Positions 17,225-26,206 of a stretch of 34,665 nt of DNA are shown here, in pieces. The notes under the pieces are model-generated. The model worked only from the letters and a program-made list of their open reading frames with translations. It had not been told where the DNA came from and did no database searches. Position 1 is the stretch's first letter. Every line of letters starts with the position of its first letter. The stretch is from Methanobacteriota archaeon. Lineage in GTDB: Archaea; Thermoplasmatota; Poseidoniia; Poseidoniales; SP79. Made by a program: the position numbers and the translations under genes. Location of the stretch: the NCBI GenBank assembly GCA_002715545.1, contig PAZI01000056.1:1-34665 (forward strand), given 5' to 3'.

Positions 17225-18748
17225 ATGGGAAGAGACCACAGAAACATCGAGATGGACTGGCTTGATGTGCGTGGATTTGTGGAATGGAGTACGAATGAAG
17301 CCACTCAAGCCACGATTGGACAAACAAGATTCTGGGAATACAAAGAAGCAGTCAATGCGATTCTCATTGAGGCTACAATGGGAGGCATTGTATTCGGTTT
17401 GATTATGGGTACACTTCTCATGATTATCTGGATCGAGCGCAAACTGATTGCCCGACTCATGGATCGTCGCGGCGCAATGACGAGTATGCGCAGCCTGTGG
17501 GCTGGCGAATCAGGTCTTGACGCGGGAGAGTGGTGGCGCAAAATTCCATACGGGATTGGAGGCATTATTGGGCGTGTTGTTCGACTTCTGCAACGTATCG
17601 TTGGTAATTCTTCAAAGAAGCCAACTGTTGATCGAGTCAACGATAGATCATATCTTGGTTGGCCATTGTTACCAGGAATGTTTCAGAATGTCGCAGATGG
17701 CGTCAAGCTCCTACAGAAGGAATGGATGATACCTAGGAATGCTGATAGAATGATGTTTGAAGCTGCTCCAATCATCATCATCAGTTCAACTGTAGTCATT
17801 CTAGGATTGATTCCACTCGGGCCGGGCATATACGGCCCAGATCTCCAATTCGGTGTCTTATTCGCAATGGCTGTGTTCGGAGTCGCGCCTCTAGGGATCT
17901 TCTTCGCGGCATGGGCATCGAACAACAAGTATTCATTGATTGGAGGAATCAGAAGTGCTGCACAACTGACCGCATATGAGATTCCACTCTTGCTAGTCGT
18001 CCTCTCAGTCTGCATTGTATCCGGTTCTTTCAATTTCCGTGAAATCGTACAGGATCAAATTGACGCACACACTTGGAACGTTTTCATCATGCCAATTGGA
18101 TTCCTTCTATTCATCACAACAATGGTAGCTGAAGTTGAACGCACTCCATTCGACATGCCAGAAGCCGAGGCAGAACTTGTAGAAGGATGGTGGACAGAAT
18201 ATGGAGGACTGAGGTGGGGTCTGCTGTTTGCGGTAGAATACCTCAGGACATATGCGGCTTGTATTCTCACTGCGTTGTTCTTCCTCGGAGGATGGCAAGC
18301 ACCGTTTGCTGGACTCGTGGCGGCAACTCCTGGCATAGGTGATCAGTTAGCCTTCATCTATGGATTGATTCCGGGCGTTGCTTGGGTTCTAATCAAAGCG
18401 TGGTTCGTATTCACACTCTTCGTTTGGATCAGAGCTGCTCTACCACGTGTACGAACAGACCAGATCCTTGAATTTGGTTGGAGGTGGCTGCTACCATTGT
18501 CAGTGCTGAATGTCCTTATTGCTGGGATCATGCGACTATTCCTACACGACCCATCAGTGGATGGGTGGTTCACATGGAACATTATCCCGACTCTTCTTCT
18601 CGGCTCAATCCCATTCATGATTCTCATCGCATATACGAGTGAGGAGGGAGAGAATGCAGCGAGACCTGAACCGATTCTCGTCACAGACCTGTCACATGAT
18701 GCCTTGGCGGCTAAGGCAAAACATCTAGGTGAAACAGACACAGCATAG
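17225..18748 (+). CDS. nuoH: Complex I subunit H with unusual first-loop insertion
   Basis: NuoH is the membrane subunit that anchors the peripheral arm and completes the quinone channel. At 507 residues it is clearly longer than the usual 320-400. Family marks are present: an E-R after the first helix (IWIERKL, about 73-79), GVKLLQKE, and the acidic loop VERTPFDMPEAEAELVEG at about 304-320. About eight membrane helices are visible. Two additions stand out. One is a ~50-residue hydrophilic N-terminus. The other is an insertion of about 65 residues (about 84-150) between the first helix and the GMFQNVADGVKLLQKE segment, containing basic and aromatic residues and an amphipathic stretch. In normal NuoH these motifs are only ~15 residues apart. 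The insertion keeps the frame and looks genuine. Confidence 0.93.
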   Translation: MGRDHRNIEMDWLDVRGFVEWSTNEATQATIGQTRFWEYKEAVNAILIEATMGGIVFGLIMGTLLMIIWIERKLIARLMDRRGAMTSMRSLWAGESGLDAGEWWRKIPYGIGGIIGRVVRLLQRIVGNSSKKPTVDRVNDRSYLGWPLLPGMFQNVADGVKLLQKEWMIPRNADRMMFEAAPIIIISSTVVILGLIPLGPGIYGPDLQFGVLFAMAVFGVAPLGIFFAAWASNNKYSLIGGIRSAAQLTAYEIPLLLVVLSVCIVSGSFNFREIVQDQIDAHTWNVFIMPIGFLLFITTMVAEVERTPFDMPEAEAELVEGWWTEYGGLRWGLLFAVEYLRTYAACILTALFFLGGWQAPFAGLVAATPGIGDQLAFIYGLIPGVAWVLIKAWFVFTLFVWIRAALPRVRTDQILEFGWRWLLPLSVLNVLIAGIMRLFLHDPSVDGWFTWNIIPTLLLGSIPFMILIAYTSEEGENAARPEPILVTDLSHDALAAKAKHLGETDTA

Positions 18749-18759
18749 GAGATGAAAAC

Positions 18760-19704
18760 ATGCCAACCCACAATAGAGCCAGACCGAATGTACGCAACCT
18801 CTTCGCACGTCCATTGTGGATGACGCTGAAAATGGCGTTGCGAACTGTTCCTTTCTTCGGGAAATATTTCCAGACCGGAAAGGTTGGAGATATCTATCAA
18901 CCAACGGATGACGCTACGAAGGAACGACTGGCACATGACGATCATCCATCAACGGACCATCTCTACACCCCCGATAGGAGTTCAACAGACCTTGCCCCTA
19001 GCATCAACAAACCTGCAACGATTCTCTACCCCTATGAACGACTTGAAGAGATTGAACCATGGCTCTTTGTTCCAGGTCAATATAATGGACGAATCGGCAT
19101 CATCTGGGAAACCTGTACCGCTTGCAAAATGTGCGTAAAGATTTGTCCAAATGATTGCCTTCACATGACGACCGAATACCGTGTGGATGTTCTCGATAAC
19201 GCCGAGGGAGAATGGGAAGGATTTGGGGGGGATTTTGAGGTAGGGGGATTCGTCGCAAGGCCACAACCAGGCGTAGCTGAGGCTCAGGCAGAACGGATAT
19301 CTGGTATTCACCATAATGCTCCCGAACAGGAGTGGGAATTCGGCAGAATCATCGATCTCAGTGAAGAGAATGCTCGCATCTCATGGGTTCATTCAGAATC
19401 AGAAGAAGCTGTTCCTATCGAGGGGCTTCATCGAGCTGAACAAGAAATTGTATCGGGCCGAATTGATATGGGACGTTGCATGTTCTGCGGATTGTGCATG
19501 GAATCCTGTAACTTCACATCCTTTTTCATGACGAACGAATATGATGGTATGTCTGGATTCACACGAGAAGATCTCTGGTTCGACGCAGACCGCACAAGAG
19601 TCCTGCCTCATGAACACCAAGAAGCCGTAGACGCCGAATTGGCCAAGCGAGCAAGTCGAGAACGAACAAAGCGGGAACGGGCAGCGGTGAAAGCGGAGGC
19701 ATAA
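18760..19704 (+). CDS. nuoI: Complex I subunit I, two [4Fe-4S] clusters, with large inter-cluster insertion
   Basis: NuoI carries the two clusters (N6a, N6b) that pass electrons to NuoB. Both motifs are complete: Cys119, 122, 125, then 129-Pro, and Cys240, 243, 246, 250. The last is followed by Asn instead of the usual Pro. At 314 residues it is nearly twice the usual length. The two motifs are 111 residues apart, against about 29 in E. coli, so some 80 residues are inserted between them. This region is rich in Gly, Glu and Trp. There is also extra sequence before the first motif and a Lys/Arg/Glu-rich C-terminal helix. The stop overlaps the start of nuoJ by one base. The cysteine ligands are intact, so it should be functional. 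Confidence 0.94.
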   Translation: MPTHNRARPNVRNLFARPLWMTLKMALRTVPFFGKYFQTGKVGDIYQPTDDATKERLAHDDHPSTDHLYTPDRSSTDLAPSINKPATILYPYERLEEIEPWLFVPGQYNGRIGIIWETCTACKMCVKICPNDCLHMTTEYRVDVLDNAEGEWEGFGGDFEVGGFVARPQPGVAEAQAERISGIHHNAPEQEWEFGRIIDLSEENARISWVHSESEEAVPIEGLHRAEQEIVSGRIDMGRCMFCGLCMESCNFTSFFMTNEYDGMSGFTREDLWFDADRTRVLPHEHQEAVDAELAKRASRERTKRERAAVKAEA

Positions 19705-19976
19705 TGATGGTGACACCCGGGCCTTTTGAGACCGCAGTATTCCTCCTGTTCGCAGCTATTGCGATTGCAGGTGCGGTCGGTCTCATCATGGCAAAGCGGG
19801 TGGCTCATTCTATGCTCTATCTGATCTTCTCTTTCCTTGCTGTTGCAGGAATATTTGTATTACAAGAGGCTGAATTCCTTGCTATCGTCCAGGTGCTTGT
19901 GTACCTTGGTTCAGTTCTCCTCGTAGTCCTATTCGGAGTGATGCTCACAAGACGTCAGATTATGGAGGAAGTCTGA
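19704..19976 (+). CDS. nuoJ: Complex I subunit J, N-terminal half (split gene)
   Basis: The 90 residues form three membrane helices matching the first part of NuoJ. They include the AHSMLYLIFSFLAVAGIFVLQEAEFLAIVQVLVY-type region, with its conserved small residues and the Glu before IVQVLVYLG. The protein stops after the third helix, and the rest is encoded by the next gene, overlapping as ATGA at 19976. A split NuoJ is known from archaeal Fpo complexes, so I read this as a natural split and not a frameshift. A second ATG at 19707 is an equally possible start. Confidence 0.88.
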   Translation: MMVTPGPFETAVFLLFAAIAIAGAVGLIMAKRVAHSMLYLIFSFLAVAGIFVLQEAEFLAIVQVLVYLGSVLLVVLFGVMLTRRQIMEEV

Positions 19977-20254
19977 TGGGTCTTGCACAGACATTCATTC
20001 GCATTCTTGTTTTGGTCTCAGCGACCATCTTGGTCGTTCTGATTACTGACTCAATGAGTTTTGCAGATGAGGAATCTTCTGCGGCACCAGAGACGAGTGA
20101 CATGGCAAAAGAGATTCTCATCGATTGGTCCGTTCCACTTCTCATCCTTGGATGCATACTTGCAATGGCAATGATTGGTGCATCATATCTCATACGAGAT
20201 GAAAGAGAAACGAATCTGGAATATGAAATGGGATGGACGGAGGGCGAGACATGA
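19976..20254 (+). CDS. Complex I subunit J, C-terminal half (split gene)
   Basis: The 92 residues have two membrane helices (about 7-25 and 53-73) separated by an acidic, Ser-rich loop, and end in a charged tail. This fits the last two helices of NuoJ; together with the preceding 90-residue protein the total is 182, close to the ~184 of E. coli NuoJ. Its ATG overlaps the previous stop and its own stop overlaps the nuoK start (ATGA), so translation of J1, J2 and K is probably coupled. The assignment rests mostly on position and size, because this part of NuoJ is poorly conserved. Confidence 0.75.
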   Translation: MGLAQTFIRILVLVSATILVVLITDSMSFADEESSAAPETSDMAKEILIDWSVPLLILGCILAMAMIGASYLIRDERETNLEYEMGWTEGET

Positions 20255-20553
20255 TCCCACCATCTTGGATTGCTGGGTTAGCTGCCATCCTTTTTGGAAT
20301 AGGTCTGTGGGGCGCTATCACTCGTCGAAATGCCATCATCATCCTGATGAGCGTTGAAATCATGCTCAATGCAGTCAATCTGAACTTTGTCGCAGGGGCA
20401 TACCTGCACCAAGATGCCACTGGGTGGATGTTCGCCGTCTTCGCCATCGCTATAGCAGCCGCTGAAGTTGCGGTCGGATTAGCCATCTTCCTCGCGCTCT
20501 ACGACCAACATGGGTCGATTGCTTTGGATGAGGTCCAGGGATTGAAACACTGA
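20251..20553 (+). CDS. nuoK: Complex I subunit K, proton-channel subunit
   Basis: The 100 residues equal the usual NuoK length. Three membrane helices carry the two key glutamates: Glu36 in LMSVEIMLNAVNL and Glu72 in AAAEVAVGLAI, at the same numbers as in E. coli NuoK. By family knowledge these sit in the proton path linking the quinone site to the antiporter-like subunits. The ATG at 20251 overlaps the previous stop and has GGAGGGCGA just upstream; the in-frame ATG at 20233 would add six residues and is less likely. Confidence 0.95.
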   Translation: MIPPSWIAGLAAILFGIGLWGAITRRNAIIILMSVEIMLNAVNLNFVAGAYLHQDATGWMFAVFAIAIAAAEVAVGLAIFLALYDQHGSIALDEVQGLKH

Positions 20554-20564
20554 GGTGATGGGAA

Positions 20565-22784
20565 ATGATGCCAATACACGGATTCGTGCTCTTGATTCCC
20601 TTACTTCCGATGTTAGCCTTCCCCGTGATATTGATCCTTGGACAATTTTTCAATGACAAAAACTGGTGGCGTAATGGTTTGAAAGAAGGTGGCTGGATTG
20701 CTGTCGTTGCTTTGGGTATCTCTCTAATCTTCACAGTTCTGCTCATGAGTGAGGTGTGGAGTTTCGAGCCACAACGGGAATATCTTCCAGATGAAGGGCA
20801 CATCACATACACATGGCTTGAACATACGCGAATGGTAGAGCATAGCGATGGTTCATTCACGCTTGAGGACAGACCTGCCATCTCATTCGGCTTCATGATC
20901 GATCACCTCTCAATGACGATTCTTTTTGTCGCCTCATTCCTTTGCTTCTTGATTGGATGGTTCAGTCTTGGATACATGAACACGGATGCCATCAATACTG
21001 GAAGGTTGCACCGCTTCTACGCTGAATTTGCATTGTTCTCTAGCGCAATGATGGGGATGGTACTTGCAGATTCCTTCCTATGGTTGTTCATCTTCTGGGA
21101 GATCATGGGATTATGCTCCTATCTGCTAATTGGATTCTATTATGAACGCCCTTCGGCTGCTTCTGCTGCCAAGAAAGCGTTCCTCACAACACGAGTGGGT
21201 GATGTATTCCTCCTCATTGGATTACTCATGCTCTTCGATCAATTTGGTACACTCTCCTATGATCGGATGGCAGAGGTGTTAGAGAACAACGGTGCCAGCC
21301 TCTCTGTCGGAGTGATTAGGGCCGCCCTGCTGTTGCTGTTCGTCGGGGCAGTAGGGAAATCTGCCCAGTTCCCCTTGCACGTCTGGCTCCCTGACGCAAT
21401 GGAAGGCCCCACTCCAGTCTCAGCACTCATCCATGCAGCTACAATGGTCAATGCAGGACTCTACCTCGTTGCAAGGATGTTTCCCATCGTCGACATAGGA
21501 GCGCATGGTCTTCCGGGACTCGAAATCGTCGGAATCGTTGTGGCTTGGATAGGTGGAATCACCGCACTTATGGCTGCCGCTATCGCATTCGTGCAAATGG
21601 ATCTGAAGCGAGTTCTAGCCTACTCGACAATGTCACAACTCGCCTACATCTTCGTAGGCCTTGGTGTGGGCCTATGGGCCGCTAACACAGGGCATGAAGA
21701 GCTCGCACTGCTAGCCTTTGGCGCCGCCATCTTCCATCTGTTCAACCATGCTATGGCCAAAGCAATGTTGTTCATGGCATCCGGTTCAGTCATTCATGAG
21801 ATGCATCATGCTCACCACCATATTGCCGATGATGACGACCACGATGATTTCGATGCCCAGTCGATGGAAAATATGGGTGGGCTTGGTTCAAAAATGCCCG
21901 TCACCACCATCGCCATGGCAATCGGTTCTGCCAGTATCATTGGCTTGCCCCTCATTGGGGGCTTCTGGTCAAAAGAAGGAATCATTGGAGCTGCGTGGGA
22001 ATCACTCCTTGAATCGGGAGGATTGGTCATGCTCGTTCCCGCTGTGCTCGTTGTCCTAACTGCAGCGATGACCGGATTCTACATGACGCGAATGTGGGCA
22101 TGGACCTTCCTTGGGCATCCACGTAGCAAGGTTGCAGAGCATGTGAAAGAAACCACTCCTTTTGTTCGTCTTCCCCTGCAAGTGCTGACAGTAGTCACCC
22201 TGCTCGGCATCGTTCTATTTGGAATAGGTATGAATTCGACCATGATTGAGGGGATGGTCAGTGATCATGGACATGGCGGCCACCATTATGGTTTTGCAGA
22301 CACCATCATCGGTGGATTAACTGGACACGGTACGGCATACGGTGCAATTGTTGCGTGGACGACAATCTTTCTCTCATCAATCATCGGGCCACTGTACGCA
22401 CTTCGAATCTACGGACGTCCGCTACCGCAAGACGAATATCTTCCAAATTCATTCAGGTTAATCTCACCCTTGCTCACAAATCGCTCGCACTATGACAATT
22501 CAAAATGGGCAAATTCGAAAGTTGCTGATGCTCTAAGACGCCGCCTGTACTTCGATGAAGTGTACGATTGGGCTGTGATGAGATTCATCACAGGAGGTGC
22601 TATGCTCGCAGCGGTCTTTGACAAGAGAGCCATTGATGGATTGATTCGCAAGATGTCATCAACAACTCTGCGGGCATCTGACTTCATGAAATCATTGACA
22701 ACCGGTCGGGCGACTGATTATCTTGTGATGGTGGGGCTTGGAGTTATGGCCCTTGGATTATTGTTGATTCCGGGGTCGATCTGA
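20565..22784 (+). CDS. nuoL: Complex I subunit L, antiporter-like proton pump
   Basis: NuoL is the distal Mrp-antiporter-like subunit. The 739 residues, a little longer than the usual ~610-680, give many helices. The pump residues are visible: Glu179 in FWEIMGLCSYLLIGF and Lys265 in VGKSAQFPLHVWLPDAMEGPTPVSALIHAATMV. The C-terminal region (about residues 640-739) fits the long lateral helix and final helix. The normal SVIHEMHH site is followed by an added His/Asp-rich stretch (about 414-430), and a second His/Gly-rich loop lies at about 565-590. A second ATG at 20568 is possible. Its stop overlaps the nuoM start as ATGA. Confidence 0.95.
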   Translation: MMPIHGFVLLIPLLPMLAFPVILILGQFFNDKNWWRNGLKEGGWIAVVALGISLIFTVLLMSEVWSFEPQREYLPDEGHITYTWLEHTRMVEHSDGSFTLEDRPAISFGFMIDHLSMTILFVASFLCFLIGWFSLGYMNTDAINTGRLHRFYAEFALFSSAMMGMVLADSFLWLFIFWEIMGLCSYLLIGFYYERPSAASAAKKAFLTTRVGDVFLLIGLLMLFDQFGTLSYDRMAEVLENNGASLSVGVIRAALLLLFVGAVGKSAQFPLHVWLPDAMEGPTPVSALIHAATMVNAGLYLVARMFPIVDIGAHGLPGLEIVGIVVAWIGGITALMAAAIAFVQMDLKRVLAYSTMSQLAYIFVGLGVGLWAANTGHEELALLAFGAAIFHLFNHAMAKAMLFMASGSVIHEMHHAHHHIADDDDHDDFDAQSMENMGGLGSKMPVTTIAMAIGSASIIGLPLIGGFWSKEGIIGAAWESLLESGGLVMLVPAVLVVLTAAMTGFYMTRMWAWTFLGHPRSKVAEHVKETTPFVRLPLQVLTVVTLLGIVLFGIGMNSTMIEGMVSDHGHGGHHYGFADTIIGGLTGHGTAYGAIVAWTTIFLSSIIGPLYALRIYGRPLPQDEYLPNSFRLISPLLTNRSHYDNSKWANSKVADALRRRLYFDEVYDWAVMRFITGGAMLAAVFDKRAIDGLIRKMSSTTLRASDFMKSLTTGRATDYLVMVGLGVMALGLLLIPGSI

Positions 22785-24385
22785 TGGGATTGGGTACATT
22801 ATCGATCATTATCATTGCACCATTCGTACTTGGACTGGTAGCAATCGCACTTGCCAGCATCACTCCAGCACGGTATAACGCCCTTGTAGATCGGCAGATG
22901 TGGATTTTCTCGCTTGGAACATCATTCATCGTCTTCGCATTCACCACGTTGATGTGGATTGGCAATGTCGGCGGGTTCAGCAATCTGAGTCTTAACGAGT
23001 ACGCCTATCTTGAAGAAAGCCCTTGGATTCCTTCTATCGGCGTATCATGGATTCTTGGAGTCGATGGGCTTTCCATGCCATTGGTCTGGATGACAGCCTT
23101 CCTTATTCCGGTCTCGATTCTGATTTCACGTGATGAGAAAGATGGACGTTATTTTCATCCACTTCTGCTCATTATGGGCTCTGCACTCATGGGAGTTTTC
23201 GTGGCATTGGACATGGTGATGTTCTACATCTTCTACGAATTCACCCTGATTCCCATGTTCTTCCTGATTTTGAAATGGGGTGGAGAGAATCGCCGGTATG
23301 CTGCTCAGAAATTCATGATTTACACGTTCTTCGCATCGGTAATCATGTTACTCGGTCTCTTAGCAACTGCCTTCTTGATGGGTCCGGGTACTGAACAAGG
23401 TTGTCATCTTTCATCAATCACAAATCGCTGTTTCGACATGCGCGTCGCCTCGAATATTGCTGGAAGCCAAGGTGATGCATTCTTGGGTGGCATCGGTATG
23501 CAGCGATTCGTTTTCTTACTCTTGCTTATCGGATTCCTCGTCAAACTACCCGCCATTCCAGTGCACACATGGCTCCCAGATGCTCACGTGGAAGCCCCCA
23601 CAGCTGGGTCCATGATTCTGGCAGGCGTCATGCTGAAAATGGGGGGGTACGGGCTCATCCGATTCGGTTTGACTATTTTCTCAGGAGCAATCTACGATTA
23701 TCGATGGTTTTTGCTTGCGATAGGAATGATTAGCCTCGTCTATGGCGCAATGGTCTGTCTTGGCCAGACCAACCTCAAACGGATGGTTGCTTATTCATCG
23801 ATTTCACACATGGGTCTAGTCCTGCTTGGTGTCGCAACCCTCCAACCTCTCGGAATCGCCGGTGCAATCTTCATGCTCTTCGCTCATGGGTTGATCTCGC
23901 CGTTACTGTTCGCGGTATGCGGGTCTTTCAAGCACCATTACCATACAATGGAAATCGGTGAAATGCGTGGTCTAGCCAGACATTCACCATCCATGGGGGC
24001 ATTCATGATGTTCGGATGGATGGCAAGCCTCGGCCTACCGCTTTTAGCAGGATTTGTAGCGGAACTTGCAGTGATGTTAGCATTCTGGGATGCATTTGGA
24101 TGGTGGGTCGTACCTCCTGCCCTCACCCTCATTATCACCGCCGGTTACTACCTATGGTCAATGCAGCGCACGATTTTTGAAGGAGGTTTGGAAGGTGAAT
24201 TACCCGAAAGTCTCGGTTCTGAAGAACCACGTGATCTCACACTGTATGAGATCATTGCCATGGGCATCATGGCCGCTCCAATTGTCGTCTTTGGCATCAT
24301 GCCATTCTTAGTCTTCACAGGTATGGAATATCACAGCACTGAACTGCTGTTGAGACTAGCTTCAATACTAGGAGGTGGGGCCTGA
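22784..24385 (+). CDS. nuoM: Complex I subunit M, antiporter-like proton pump
   Basis: The 533 residues match the usual ~500. The pump residues are Glu152 in FYEFTLIPMFFLI and Lys254 in LVKLPAIPVHTWLPDAHVEAPT, and the motif KRMVAYSSISHMG is complete. About fourteen membrane helices are visible. A Cys-containing loop at about residues 205-225 is a small difference from bacterial members. It starts inside the nuoL stop and ends inside the nuoN start (ATGA on both sides), so L, M and N are probably translated together. Confidence 0.95.
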   Translation: MGLGTLSIIIIAPFVLGLVAIALASITPARYNALVDRQMWIFSLGTSFIVFAFTTLMWIGNVGGFSNLSLNEYAYLEESPWIPSIGVSWILGVDGLSMPLVWMTAFLIPVSILISRDEKDGRYFHPLLLIMGSALMGVFVALDMVMFYIFYEFTLIPMFFLILKWGGENRRYAAQKFMIYTFFASVIMLLGLLATAFLMGPGTEQGCHLSSITNRCFDMRVASNIAGSQGDAFLGGIGMQRFVFLLLLIGFLVKLPAIPVHTWLPDAHVEAPTAGSMILAGVMLKMGGYGLIRFGLTIFSGAIYDYRWFLLAIGMISLVYGAMVCLGQTNLKRMVAYSSISHMGLVLLGVATLQPLGIAGAIFMLFAHGLISPLLFAVCGSFKHHYHTMEIGEMRGLARHSPSMGAFMMFGWMASLGLPLLAGFVAELAVMLAFWDAFGWWVVPPALTLIITAGYYLWSMQRTIFEGGLEGELPESLGSEEPRDLTLYEIIAMGIMAAPIVVFGIMPFLVFTGMEYHSTELLLRLASILGGGA

Positions 24386-26151
24386 TGGTGAATTTCAACA
24401 TCGCTTTATTCTCTATTGGACAGGATACTGCTGCGGCTCTGCTACCCGAGGTTACATTGTTCGTAGGTCTCATCCTTCTCCTCGTAGTACCTAATCTTGG
24501 AAATGCTACATTCAGATTACCTTTCACGTCACGTCGCATCCCATGCTTCTTTGGAGGTCAACGATTCAAACTCACCTCACACCCTGCAGTCCCAGGTGTT
24601 ATTTCGACCATGGTGCTGTTATTCGCAGCTATCTTTGCACTGCTTTCACAGATGGGGGAGGTCAGCCCGGTCTTTGGGCCTGCAAGCCACATCAACGAAA
24701 TCAGCACTAGAGGCGGAGACCCATTGTTCACAATCAATGCATTCAGCAGATTGCTCGAAATGATCGCCTATTCGGCTCTCCTGATAGCTGCTATTGCCAG
24801 CCTCAATACGATTCCACCTACGGATCCAAGTGAGATTCCACGCACGGAACGTGGATCACCACGAGCGGAAAGAGAACGTATTCAATCAATGGTCGACAAT
24901 CGCAGACAAGTCGACCTGCATGTGCTGCTGATACTTGCTGCCATTGGCATGTCGGTGGTCGCCCTAGCTTCCGACCTGTTCGTATTCTTCCTCGGACTAG
25001 AATTGGCATCATTATCGACATACATCCTCGTTGCATTCCGAAAAGAGACGAAAGAAGGGAGCGAGGGTGGGGCGAAATATTTCATCGTCGGGGCTGTCGC
25101 CTCTGCTGTAACCTTGTATGGCATTTCCCTGTTGTATATCTGGGCAGGGGACCTCAATTTTATGACGCTACGTGAACATTGGAAAGATGGTCCTGTAGAC
25201 GCTATCGCCATCATTGGTGTATTGATGATCTTAGGAGGACTTGGGTTCAAGGTTAGTGCAGCACCATTTCATTTTGCAGCACCTGATGCGTACGCCGGAG
25301 CATCTGCGCCAATTGCAGGAGTACTGGCAACCGCATCGAAGGCTTTGGGTTTCGTTGGAGTCAGTAGGCTGCTTATTGGTGTCGCTCTGCCCGTTGACGC
25401 AACCACAGGAGCGGCTTGGCTCCTAGCCGTAGCATTGCTAGCAGTTGTCACAATGACTTGGGGCAATCTTGCAGCACTTGATTCGAAGAATCCAAAGCGG
25501 ATGTTAGCATATTCCAGCGTAGCACACGCAGGATACATGCTTGCTGCCATTGCTGCTGTTGGTGCAACAAGAACTGCAGGAGCAGATGTTCTTTCTACCG
25601 AAGCCCAATTGATTATGACAGCCGTACTATTCCACCTAGCAGTTCTTGTCTCATTCAAGATTGGGGCGTTCTTAGTTGTAGCACTGATGGAAATCCAAGG
25701 TCGCGGATATTCTCTGGACGATTTCAAAGGACTTGCACGTAAAGAGCCGGTGATTGGCGTTGCCATGTTCGTGTTCATGCTCGCACTTGCGGGTATACCT
25801 CCACTCTCTGGATTCGTGTCCAAGATGCTGATGGTATTGGGTATCGTCCAAATTGGGACCAGCGATGCAATTCTTACAGACACTGCAATCACAATGGCTA
25901 TTTCAGGACTGAATTGGGTTTTCTGGCTTGCTCTTGCGGTTTTCGTCAACAGCGCACTCAGCCTATTCTACTATCTTCGAGTGGGAGTCATCATGTTCCA
26001 CGACCCTGCCGATAACGACACTCGGCTGCCAAAAGCCTCTGCTCTTCGAATCGTCATCTTGGCGTGCATGGTTGGAACTATCATCATCGGCATATTCCCG
26101 AATGTGCTGCTTGAATTCGCTGAAACCGCAGCATCACAGTTCCTTGGCTGA
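24385..26151 (+). CDS. nuoN: Complex I subunit N, antiporter-like proton pump
   Basis: The 588 residues are longer than the usual ~480. Glu206 in FFLGLELASLSTYILVAF and Lys289 in LGFKVSAAPFHFAAPDAY are the expected proton-path residues, and KRMLAYSSVAHAGYM is conserved. The extra length is in two hydrophilic loops: a basic one at about residues 44-64 and an Arg/Glu-rich one at about 147-175. It is the last gene of the complex I operon. No nuoE, F, G or fpoF/fpoO-like gene follows; the next gene encodes a translation factor 55 bases downstream. Confidence 0.94.
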   Translation: MVNFNIALFSIGQDTAAALLPEVTLFVGLILLLVVPNLGNATFRLPFTSRRIPCFFGGQRFKLTSHPAVPGVISTMVLLFAAIFALLSQMGEVSPVFGPASHINEISTRGGDPLFTINAFSRLLEMIAYSALLIAAIASLNTIPPTDPSEIPRTERGSPRAERERIQSMVDNRRQVDLHVLLILAAIGMSVVALASDLFVFFLGLELASLSTYILVAFRKETKEGSEGGAKYFIVGAVASAVTLYGISLLYIWAGDLNFMTLREHWKDGPVDAIAIIGVLMILGGLGFKVSAAPFHFAAPDAYAGASAPIAGVLATASKALGFVGVSRLLIGVALPVDATTGAAWLLAVALLAVVTMTWGNLAALDSKNPKRMLAYSSVAHAGYMLAAIAAVGATRTAGADVLSTEAQLIMTAVLFHLAVLVSFKIGAFLVVALMEIQGRGYSLDDFKGLARKEPVIGVAMFVFMLALAGIPPLSGFVSKMLMVLGIVQIGTSDAILTDTAITMAISGLNWVFWLALAVFVNSALSLFYYLRVGVIMFHDPADNDTRLPKASALRIVILACMVGTIIIGIFPNVLLEFAETAASQFLG

Positions 26152-26206
26152 TGCCAAATCATGCGTCGGGTTCATGAATCGAGTCCTACACGCCCGACTT
26201 GGAACC

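Noticed and set aside
17473..17675. NuoH insertion as an intein or mobile element
   Set aside because: At about 65 residues it is too short for an intein, lacks splicing motifs and has no flanking repeats. Its base composition looks like that of its surroundings.
18358..18945. Open frame of 195 codons on the minus strand across the nuoH-nuoI junction
   Set aside because: It is antisense to two well-supported genes and has no recognisable motif.
25269..25949. Open frame of 226 codons on the minus strand
   Set aside because: It is antisense to the conserved core of nuoN and shows the Ala/Ser/Thr-rich composition typical of a shadow frame.
25928..26206. N-terminal extension of the aIF1A frame into nuoN
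   Set aside because: The frame is open by chance. The family N-terminus begins at the ATG at 26207, and the upstream part overlaps the conserved end of nuoN.
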